Assembly (NCBI RefSeq): GCF_000255655.1
Contig: NZ_JH636436.1
Span: 409,636-473,635, forward strand
Reading direction: 5' to 3'
Origin: Schlesneria paludicola DSM 18645
GTDB taxonomy: Bacteria > Planctomycetota > Planctomycetia > Planctomycetales > Planctomycetaceae
Length of the DNA: 64,000 bases
Of this stretch, positions 56,917 through 64,000 are shown in pieces; position 1 is the first letter of the stretch, and the number at the start of each line of letters is the position of its first letter. A program made the translations under genes and the position numbers. Below the pieces are notes generated by a model. That model searched no databases and had not been told where the DNA came from. It was given only the letters and a program-made list of their open reading frames with translations.

Positions 56917-58800
56917 ATGGCAGTGAAGGATTGCGAAATGTCTTTCGTCGAAGGTGAACGAGTCAGTGCAGCGGGGCGAATTGTCAAGTCGGCGATTGAA
57001 GACGGACGCTTGTTGCTCGCGGCTGGCCAGAACCTGACACGCTGGCTGAGCGAACCGTACTATGCGGATTATCGTCCGAAGCTGCTGACACTGATCGAAC
57101 AGTCCGCATTTGACGAACTGAATCGTTTGTTCTGGGAACGGATTCCGTTCGGGACGGGAGGTCGCCGGGGGCCGATGAGCGAATTCGGGTCGGCGACGAT
57201 CAATGCCCGGACCATTGCCGAATCTGCACAGGGATTGGCGGTCTATGTTCGGCAAGTTGCGCGAGAATCCGGGTCCTTCTCGGACCAGCGAAAGCTGCGT
57301 GCTGTTGTCGCTCGGGATACTCGCCATCGGTCTACAGAGTTCGCGCGGTTGACCGCTTCGATCCTGGCGGCGAATGGATTTGAAGTCTTCTACTTTCCTG
57401 AACCACGAGCCACGCCCGAATTGTCGTTCGCTGTGCGCAACCTCCATTGTGATACCGGAGTGATGATCTCGGCGTCGCACAATCCTCCTAGCGACAATGG
57501 ATTCAAAGCATACTGGAGCACCGGCGGCCAAGTTCTGCCCCCTCACGACGCAGGGATTATTGGGTGCGTGGATGCGTGTCAGGAAATTCCCGCGGCGGAT
57601 TTTGAACAAGCCGTCAGCGCGGGCCAGATCGTGCTGTTGACCGAAAAAGGGGATGTCCCGCGAGTGGATCAGGCGTATATCGACGCGGTCTGCTCGCTCA
57701 GTGTTTCCCCGGCACGCGACGTCAAAGCACTGTATACGCCGATGCATGGGGTCGGTGAATCGTCGATCTATCGAGTCCTCCAACATGCTGGGTTTGAGGG
57801 GGTCGAGCTGTTCGAGCCGCAACGGGTCCAGGATGGGAGTTTTCCTAACGTCCCTGACCACCTTCCCAACCCAGAGCGACCGCAGGCGCTCCAGCCAGCC
57901 ATCGACTACGCCCGAGAACATGGCCATGCTCTCGTATTGGCTTCAGACCCCGATGCCGATCGCTTGGCAGTGGCAGTTCGAACGTCCGGCGATCAATTTG
58001 TCTGCCTGACGGGGAATCAATTCGGGGCATTGCTGGCTGACTTCGTGCTGTCTCGACGCGCCGCCCAGGGAACACTGTCGCCCGGGCACTATATTGTTGA
58101 GACATTGGTCACGACGCCGATGTTGCAGGCGATTGCGAGGGCCTTTGGGGTTCGTGCCATCAGCGATCTGCTCGTAGGATTCAAATACATCGCCGCGGCG
58201 ATGGACGAACATGGCCCGGACAAGTTTGTCTTCGCGGCCGAGGAATCTGTGGGGTATCTCGCGGGCGAATATTGCCGCGACAAAGATGCGTGTGTCGCGG
58301 CGCTGTTCGGACTGGAACTCGCCAGCGAATTGCAACGTCAGGGGAAGACGCTTGTCGATCGTCTGGACGAACTATATGTCGAGCATGGCTATTATCACGA
58401 AACACAGTTCGTACAAGTTTGTCCTGGTCCTGAGGGGAATGCTCAGATCACGCGGATGATGCTCGCACTGCGTGAAAAGGCCCCAACGAAACTGGGGTCC
58501 GTGGTGTTTGCGACGGCTCGCGACTTTCTCAGGCACGAAGTCCGCTCGCTGCCTTCCAACACGACGAAGTCTCAGCTTCCATACCCGTCTGGTGACCTGC
58601 TGATTTTGGAAGGAACTTCTGGTCCTTGCCGAGTCTCTCTGGCAGGCCGTCCTTCGGGGACCGAACCGAAGATCAAGTTCTACCTGTTCACAAACTGCTC
58701 GACCGAGTTGCCGCTGGACCAAGCTAAGGCGGCAGCTCGTAAGTGTCTGTCGGAACTTGAATCGGGTTTGAAACAGTGGCTGGTGTCGAACGCGACATGA
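56917..58800 (+). CDS. Phosphoglucomutase/phosphomannomutase (alpha-D-phosphohexomutase)
   Basis: 627 residues, in the PGM2-like size class. The sugar-ring loop and phosphoserine motif MISASHNPPSDNGFK gives S187 as the phosphoryl carrier. The metal loop ASDPDADRLAV lies near residue 348, the specificity loop EESVGYLAG near 443, and the phosphate-binding RPSGTEPKIKFY near the C-terminus. It interconverts hexose (or pentose) 1- and 6-phosphates. With the divergent manC 281 bp away it may feed GDP-mannose synthesis; PGM2-type proteins can also act on ribose 1-phosphate. Confidence 0.92.
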   Translation: MAVKDCEMSFVEGERVSAAGRIVKSAIEDGRLLLAAGQNLTRWLSEPYYADYRPKLLTLIEQSAFDELNRLFWERIPFGTGGRRGPMSEFGSATINARTIAESAQGLAVYVRQVARESGSFSDQRKLRAVVARDTRHRSTEFARLTASILAANGFEVFYFPEPRATPELSFAVRNLHCDTGVMISASHNPPSDNGFKAYWSTGGQVLPPHDAGIIGCVDACQEIPAADFEQAVSAGQIVLLTEKGDVPRVDQAYIDAVCSLSVSPARDVKALYTPMHGVGESSIYRVLQHAGFEGVELFEPQRVQDGSFPNVPDHLPNPERPQALQPAIDYAREHGHALVLASDPDADRLAVAVRTSGDQFVCLTGNQFGALLADFVLSRRAAQGTLSPGHYIVETLVTTPMLQAIARAFGVRAISDLLVGFKYIAAAMDEHGPDKFVFAAEESVGYLAGEYCRDKDACVAALFGLELASELQRQGKTLVDRLDELYVEHGYYHETQFVQVCPGPEGNAQITRMMLALREKAPTKLGSVVFATARDFLRHEVRSLPSNTTKSQLPYPSGDLLILEGTSGPCRVSLAGRPSGTEPKIKFYLFTNCSTELPLDQAKAAARKCLSELESGLKQWLVSNAT

Positions 58801-59036
58801 GCGGACATCGTGAAGCGACTTCTGTCGCCACCTATTACGCGTGTCTCGCAATTCGTTTCGCTTGGAGTCAAAAGCGACGGCGGTCTTCGTCTTGAAAACG
58901 AGCTCAAAACCAAGGCCTCTGAGCCATCTCGCTCCTTTAAATGGTGAGGTCAGCGCGCGAATGGCGCGCTTCTCGACGAGGCGCGGTTCGACGAAGATGT
59001 TGCATTCGGCGTTGATCTCAAGGCGGGGAGCACTCC

Positions 59037-59537
59037 ATGGCGGTACTCGAACGGATTTCTCGTTCTAATATTTGGACTTTCAAAAAGCTTCGCCTGCGGG
59101 CGCTGCGCGACTCACCGATGGCGTTTGCCAGTACGTACCACCAGGAATGCCAGTTGCGCGATTTGGACTGGCTGGTCCGTGCCGATCAACTGGACGATGG
59201 ACGCAGCATCGGCTTGATTGCCGTTGAGTCAGACGTCGCGTGCGGGATGGTCCGTGGCGCTACAGATGATGTCGATGCCACGGTTGGTTGGGTGGAGTCG
59301 ATGTGGGTTGCCCCCACCCATCGCAAAGTTGGCGTTGGTGGACAATTGATCCTGGCCATCGTTGAGTGGGCGCACACTCGAAACCTGAGGATGCTCAAGC
59401 TGGAAGTGACCTCAAACAATCAGCGCGCGATCAGACTTTACGAGAGGCTTGGGTTCTCGCCAACTGGAAAGACTGCACCGTATCCACATGACTCCACCTT
59501 GACCGAGAATGAGATGTCTCGGGACCTCTTGGTCTGA
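59037..59537 (+). CDS. GNAT-family N-acetyltransferase
   Basis: 166 residues covering one GNAT domain. The acetyl-CoA-binding motif A is VESMWVAPTHRKVGVGGQLI (near residues 85-104), and motif B is KLEVTSNNQRAIRLYERLGF. The substrate is unknown. It follows the phosphohexomutase by 236 bp and faces the PSD1 gene. No special ribosome binding site is visible. Confidence 0.9.
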   Translation: MAVLERISRSNIWTFKKLRLRALRDSPMAFASTYHQECQLRDLDWLVRADQLDDGRSIGLIAVESDVACGMVRGATDDVDATVGWVESMWVAPTHRKVGVGGQLILAIVEWAHTRNLRMLKLEVTSNNQRAIRLYERLGFSPTGKTAPYPHDSTLTENEMSRDLLV

Positions 59538-59580
59538 GCAGGAGATCAGCGAATCGTTGCCGAGCGGGGGAACTGAATCC

Positions 59581-61965
59581 TCAGTCCACGAACAGCAATT
59601 CATTCAGTCCGTACAGCGATTGGATATAGATGGCCCAACGCGTCTCGTCGACCGAGCCGGTGCCACCTGTCAGAAACCTCTGGCTCAATTGTCGTTCCTG
59701 CGGCGAGGGTTCGCGTTGGAACAGCAATTGATAGCAACGCGAAATCTTCTCGTCGGTTGATGCGTCAGGCTTCTGTTGTTGTACCGCTGCGGCGAAGGCG
59801 GCGGATTGCGACTCAACGAATTCGCTGTTCAAGATGAACAGCTGCTGAAGTGGTGTTGTGGTGGCATCGCGCGACGGGCTGTGTGACGTCGGTGGCGGAA
59901 AGTCATACAGTCGCAGCATGTCGTTCTGTTCATCGCGACCCACCCTGCCGTACAGTGTTCGGCGAAGATTCGTGGGCAGGTCAAGCTCTGCGGCGGGGCC
60001 GCCCATGGTCGAGTTGAGCTGTCCCGCGGCCGCCAGCATGGTGTCTCGCCAAGGCTCGACATCCAGCCGACGCCGGTTCATACGTGCCAGCCACTGGTTC
60101 TCGGGGTCAAGCTGCAACGACTGCGAGCCTGCACTCGATCCGTCGACGCCCAGTGTCGTTTCGCTCGATTGGCGGTAGGTGGACGAGGTCACCATTTGTC
60201 GGTGCAGACGCTTCATTGTCCAGGCGCGGGGCGAATTGGGGTCGGTGTTGTCGGACAGGCTTTCTGCCAGCCATTCCAGCAGGTCGGGGTGGCTCGGACG
60301 CTCACCCTGAATGCCGAAGTCGCTGGGCGTGCGAACCAAACCGCGGCCGAAATGATGAGTCCAAAGCCGATTCGTGATCACGCGCGCCGTCAAGCCGCGT
60401 GATTCGTTGAACAACGCCTCGGCGAATTCGCGACGTCCGCTTCCCGACACAAACGGCTGAGGCGTCGAAGGGGAAAGCACTTCAATGAATCGCCGCGAAA
60501 CGATCTCTCCCGGATTCCCCGGGTTTCCACGGCGAAACACAGGCAGGTCTCGGGGTTGATTCTTGCGGATGTCAAGCTTTGTCATTTCGGGGCCGTCGGG
60601 CAAAACAAAGATGCTGGCTTCTTCGACGACATGGGCCATCGGCGTACCAAACATCGGCGTCGTGCCCCGGATGGTATCGATGTCGGTCTTCAATTTCTTG
60701 GCTTCATCACATTCCTTATCGTTCATTGCCTTCAGTGATTCTTCCAACTGATCGACGCGCTGACGCGCTTCGGCAATCTGTTCGGCCAGAGGTGACGGCA
60801 GCAGTGGTCGGTCAGACAGTTGAGTGCTGGCAAAGATTCCCGCCATTCCGTAATAGTCACGGGTCGTGATGGGATCGAACTTGTGATCATGGCAGCGCGC
60901 ACAGGCAACGGTCAGGCCGAGGAACGTGCGTGAGACCGCGTCGATCCGCTCGTCCCATTCGTCCGCGACAATCACTTCGATGACGCCCGGTGCCAGTCGC
61001 AATTCTTTCCAATAGGTGGGGCTCAGTCCGATCAGTCCCAGCGCCGCATAGTCCTCAGGAGATTTTTGTTCGAGCAGGTCCGCAGCGAGTTGACGTTTGA
61101 CGAACAGGTCATAGGGCAGGTCTTCGTTGAGTGCGCGGATGACCCAGTCGCGATACAGCCAGGCTTGATCGGCGTTCTTCAACCACGACGGGGTGATGTC
61201 GGTGTATCGCGCCAGATCCAGCCAGTACCGGGCCCATCGTTCGCCGAAATGGGGTGATGCCAGCAACCGATCGACGGCTCGCTCATAGGCATCGGGGCGC
61301 GAATCGTTTACGAACTCTGCGACGTCGTCCACGTTTGGGGGCAGCCCGAGCAAGTCGAATGACAATCGGCGGAGCAATGTCCGGCGGTCAGCCGACGACG
61401 ACGGGCTGAGACCGTGCTGAACCAGTTCGTGCTGGATGAAGGCGTCGATTGGCTGTTGAGCCGGTGCGTTCGGGGCCAAGGCAGGAGGTCTGTGAGACTG
61501 AAGTGGCTGAAACGACCAAAAGGCGCGTGCCTCGTTCCAGTCGATTTCCTTGCCTTTCTTTTGTGTTGTTGGCGCGTACTCCGGAACGAACGCACCCTTT
61601 TGAATCCACTGTGTCAGGAATTCGATCTCGGTCGCCGACAGCTTCCCTTCAGGCGGCATCTGCAATTTCGGATCGCCGTATCCGATGGCCGTCATCAACA
61701 GGCTTTCTTCTGGTTTACCCGGGATCACGATGGGACCGCGCGAGCCACCCGCTAGTAAGCTGGTTCGTCCGTCGAGGGCCAGATGCCCATTGTCCTCCGC
61801 CGTATCGACGGAATGACATTCATAGCAGTGCTTGGCAAAGATGGGGCGAATCTTGCGTTCGAAGAAATCACCCAGTGCCGACTCATCGGAATTGCCGTCT
61901 GCCGCATGACAGCAGGTCGACATGAATCCGATGCTCACCAGCCAAATCAGTTTCCCGAATCTCAT
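59581..61965 (-). CDS. PSD1-type cytochrome c protein (DUF1549/DUF1553)
   Basis: 794 residues from ATG 61965, with a signal peptide (about 1-22). The N-terminal planctomycete cytochrome c domain has the haem motif C47-Y-E-C50-H51 and a likely Met ligand in KLQMPPEGKLS. DUF1549 follows (about 165-370; SPHFGERWARYWLDLARY) and DUF1553 lies C-terminal (about 480-770; RVITNRLWTHHFGRGLVRTPSDFG). These exported proteins are abundant in planctomycetes and presumed to act in extracytoplasmic degradation, often of polysaccharides. The usual DUF1501 partner gene is not adjacent. Confidence 0.93.
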   Translation of the reverse strand: MRFGKLIWLVSIGFMSTCCHAADGNSDESALGDFFERKIRPIFAKHCYECHSVDTAEDNGHLALDGRTSLLAGGSRGPIVIPGKPEESLLMTAIGYGDPKLQMPPEGKLSATEIEFLTQWIQKGAFVPEYAPTTQKKGKEIDWNEARAFWSFQPLQSHRPPALAPNAPAQQPIDAFIQHELVQHGLSPSSSADRRTLLRRLSFDLLGLPPNVDDVAEFVNDSRPDAYERAVDRLLASPHFGERWARYWLDLARYTDITPSWLKNADQAWLYRDWVIRALNEDLPYDLFVKRQLAADLLEQKSPEDYAALGLIGLSPTYWKELRLAPGVIEVIVADEWDERIDAVSRTFLGLTVACARCHDHKFDPITTRDYYGMAGIFASTQLSDRPLLPSPLAEQIAEARQRVDQLEESLKAMNDKECDEAKKLKTDIDTIRGTTPMFGTPMAHVVEEASIFVLPDGPEMTKLDIRKNQPRDLPVFRRGNPGNPGEIVSRRFIEVLSPSTPQPFVSGSGRREFAEALFNESRGLTARVITNRLWTHHFGRGLVRTPSDFGIQGERPSHPDLLEWLAESLSDNTDPNSPRAWTMKRLHRQMVTSSTYRQSSETTLGVDGSSAGSQSLQLDPENQWLARMNRRRLDVEPWRDTMLAAAGQLNSTMGGPAAELDLPTNLRRTLYGRVGRDEQNDMLRLYDFPPPTSHSPSRDATTTPLQQLFILNSEFVESQSAAFAAAVQQQKPDASTDEKISRCYQLLFQREPSPQERQLSQRFLTGGTGSVDETRWAIYIQSLYGLNELLFVD

Positions 61966-62398
61966 AACACCCTCTAAGCCGCGACCAAATAACCTGACGT
62001 TAGTGTAGGCGAGCCCTCTGCGCAAATGTAACAAAAATCGCGACCCGAAACGTCCGTAGAGGACCTTTTCCATTTACGGTTCGAATTTTATCAGGCCGCG
62101 TGAGATCGCCAACTGACGTGGCCTTTGGTGCCATCCGGCGTCGAAGCATGAAGCATGCTCGTTGGCGTCCAAGGAAATCTTGTGTCCCATTTGAGGAGGG
62201 ACTCTGATGAATCTGTCGTCCAAGATCAGAGATCTTGCGCCTTGCGATACGACTTTGATGACTCGTAGACTTCTCTCGAGATACGTCGCAGGCAAACTGC
62301 AGAAAGCATGAATTCGCCGACGATGGCCTTTTCAAGCCGTGCGGTTCGTGGATGCAATCGCACACCCGTTGTCAGAAATGTTTTTTTAAGGACGGACG
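61966..62398. other. Divergent intergenic region between the PSD1 and DinB-like genes
   Basis: 433 bp that must include both promoters. A T-rich run (gtttttttaagg) directly precedes the DinB-like gene and merges with its ribosome binding site. No protein, RNA gene or repeat was recognised. Confidence 0.45.
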
Positions 62399-62893
62399 AT
62401 GAGTACCATTCGTGTGATGCTGGATGCCATGGAACTGTGCCGGATGCGGACGCTGGGCACGCTGGACGAGATCGCCAAGTCGCCAGATCCAGCCGCCATT
62501 CTGGGGTGGCGACCGGGACCCGGCCGGGCGCACATTGGCTGGCAACTGACGCATATTGGCATCACTGAAGAACTGACCGCGACCGAACGGCTCGTGGGAA
62601 CCGTTCCTGCATTTTCGGATCTCGTTCCGCGTTACAAGTTTGGCAGCACACCCGACGACGAAATCCCCTCGGTGGAATTGATTCGCCAGGTGCTGGCCGA
62701 ATCACGGCAGCATGTGCAGTCCTGTTTCGCCAAGTTCACCGAGGACGATCTTGAGACGATTCCTGAATGGTATACGGGGCGGGGCTGGACGCTGCGTCGG
62801 ATTCTGCAGATCCTGGTCTGGCATGAAGCCCATCATCAGGGACAGGCCCACATTACGTTCAATCTCTGGAAAGCCGCACATTCGAAGGCGTAA
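62399..62893 (+). CDS. DinB-like four-helix-bundle protein
   Basis: 164 residues with four predicted helices. The His residues fit a DinB/YfiT-type metal site: GWQLTHIGITEEL near residue 52, and VWHEAHHQGQAH near residues 141-150. DinB-fold proteins include thiol S-transferases that use bacillithiol or mycothiol. A BshB1-like gene is elsewhere in the window, so a low-molecular-weight thiol is a reasonable but unproven cofactor. A good site (aagga) precedes ATG 62399. Confidence 0.82.
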   Translation: MSTIRVMLDAMELCRMRTLGTLDEIAKSPDPAAILGWRPGPGRAHIGWQLTHIGITEELTATERLVGTVPAFSDLVPRYKFGSTPDDEIPSVELIRQVLAESRQHVQSCFAKFTEDDLETIPEWYTGRGWTLRRILQILVWHEAHHQGQAHITFNLWKAAHSKA

Positions 62894-63032
62894 GATGAAT
62901 GTGCAAAGACATTTCCGGGTGACCTTCGTTACTCCGTGGTAAGATCTCGTGATCGGAATCACGTGTCTCACCTCGAACACGAAGTTTTGATGCGACCGAA
63001 AAGCATCGTTCCGACCGCGCAAGGGTTGTTTC

Positions 63033-64000
63033 ATGCGGAACAGAATGACGTTGCTGTTTGTTGCCGTGATCTGCTGGTCGTCGGTGGTGCGAGGCGACAC
63101 ATTCACGATCCGCGAGGATGACGGCAACCTGGCAACCGTGGAAGCAAGGCTTGCTGGCGAGCGACTGGGCTTTGTGGCGCTCGAACGGACGGACGGACGG
63201 ATTGAGATTGTTCCGCAGCAGCAGGTCGTCAAACGTGAACTTGGTCCTGATCCTGAACCCGTTTCATGCGAAACGGTTGTCGAACGCCTGACGGAACAGT
63301 TTGGTGCCGAGAAGTTTCGCGCACATTGCGACGCAACCTATGTCATTGGATTGGTGCTGTCTGAGCCGTTGCAGAAGCAATACGAAAACCGTGCCGCCGC
63401 ATGTTTGAAGAAGGCCGTGGGCTTCATGAAACGCGTCGAGAAAGTCTTTCTCGATTTCGCCGGCGATATGAAGTTTGAAACAACCAGGCCCCGGTATCCA
63501 CTAGTTGTGATCATCTTTGAGACGGATGATGATTTCACGCGATTTGCCGAAGCCGAAACGGGTGGACGCGGCCTGTCGGCCGGTGCGATGCTGGGCTACT
63601 ACAGCGGGCTCACCAACCGGCTGGTCATTCGCATGAGCGAATGCCATACGTTTTCGACACCACTGCACGAGGCAATTCACCAACAGGTCTACAACCGCGG
63701 ACTGATTCAGCGGCTGGCCCCAGTTCCGTCCTGGTTCAATGAAGGAATCGCAACAGGGTTTGAAGGCAGCGGAGAGAAAGTGAACGGTGGGCCGCTACGA
63801 ATCAACACTCGGTACGTTCGCGCGGCGATGCAAGCTCAGAACGTCAATTGGGATGAAGTCGTCGCTGACGATAAGTCGTTTCGTGGTGACGTTCTCGCGG
63901 GTGAAGCGTATGCACACGCCTGGAGCATTCACTGGTTCCTGGTGACGAAGTATCCCAAGCAATATCTCGAATACCTGCAGCTTCTCGGTCAGAAGCCGAC
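63033..64000 (+). CDS. DUF1570-like exported metallopeptidase (3' truncated)
   Basis: The frame from ATG 63033 is open to the window edge (about 322 residues) and has no stop inside. A short signal peptide (MRNRMTLLFVAVICWSSVVRG) is followed by a soluble domain. Further on, TPLHEAIHQQVYN supplies an HExxH zinc motif, and WFNEGIATGFEG near 25 residues later would supply the third ligand Glu of a gluzincin fold. This layout matches the DUF1570 group frequent in planctomycetes. The substrate is unknown. The ORF lacks its C-terminus. Confidence 0.82.
   Translation, partial: MRNRMTLLFVAVICWSSVVRGDTFTIREDDGNLATVEARLAGERLGFVALERTDGRIEIVPQQQVVKRELGPDPEPVSCETVVERLTEQFGAEKFRAHCDATYVIGLVLSEPLQKQYENRAAACLKKAVGFMKRVEKVFLDFAGDMKFETTRPRYPLVVIIFETDDDFTRFAEAETGGRGLSAGAMLGYYSGLTNRLVIRMSECHTFSTPLHEAIHQQVYNRGLIQRLAPVPSWFNEGIATGFEGSGEKVNGGPLRINTRYVRAAMQAQNVNWDEVVADDKSFRGDVLAGEAYAHAWSIHWFLVTKYPKQYLEYLQLLGQKP

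Noticed and set aside
56875-57927. 350-residue minus-strand frame opposite the phosphohexomutase
   Set aside because: Shadow of a conserved enzyme; no start context and no protein-like pattern.

Overview
The window reads as chromosomal DNA of a free-living, aerobic planctomycete (Planctomycetota). The basis is the gene set. There is an alternative complex III (ACIII) plus caa3 oxidase operon, a PSD1-type cytochrome c protein (DUF1549/DUF1553), a BlaI/M56 pair with a huge sensor-like protein, a DUF1570-type protein, an FHA-GAF-cyclase and a large membrane TPR protein. Gene density is moderate and ATG, GTG and TTG starts all occur. No rRNA, tRNA, prophage, IS element or CRISPR array was seen. 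The species cannot be fixed from the sequence alone.

Layout. 1-9253: a respiratory operon on the + strand, ActC (cut by the window edge), a fused ActD-ActE, ActF, a small membrane protein, a SCO copper chaperone, then oxidase subunits II (with fused cytochrome c), I, III and IV. It ends at a perfect 19-bp hairpin. 9560-14436: a cell-division/murein block (rsmH, a LysM membrane protein, an FtsL-like protein, an FtsI transpeptidase). 14613-17901 (-): prkA kinase and its DUF444 partner, with a strong hairpin between them. 18537-21099 (-): ComB-like phosphatase and an RDD membrane protein. 21342-27498: a secreted hypothetical, a ceramidase-like hydrolase, a DEAD-box helicase, a response regulator, a small lipoprotein (-) and a BshB1-like deacetylase. 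27579-32129: alpha/beta hydrolase (-), TrpG/PabA amidotransferase (-), Tat-exported TIM-barrel protein, Rieske ferredoxin, transaldolase.

32273-36936 is the most striking locus: a promoter with two perfect BlaI-type operators, a BlaI repressor, and an M56 (BlaR1-like) membrane protease of about 1384 residues whose extracytoplasmic part is three tandem copies of a roughly 280-300-residue module. 36991-39412: FHA-GAF-adenylate cyclase (-) divergent from an ExbD-like protein. 39629-44058: M42 peptidase, then dxr and rseP (-). 44351-47519 (-): a doubtful small ORF, a Val/Gln/Pro-rich secreted protein and an orphan NuoM/N-like antiporter subunit. 47893-50512: M19 dipeptidase and a nucleoside-type MFS transporter. 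50607-56635 (-): membrane TPR protein, hypothetical protein, methyltransferase, mannose-1-phosphate guanylyltransferase. 56917-64000: phosphohexomutase, GNAT, PSD1 protein (-), DinB-like protein and a DUF1570-like metallopeptidase cut by the right edge.

Three copies of a roughly 100-117-bp imperfect-palindrome repeat (9346, 30605, 39419) lie just behind gene or operon ends. They appear to be a dispersed non-coding repeat family of this genome.
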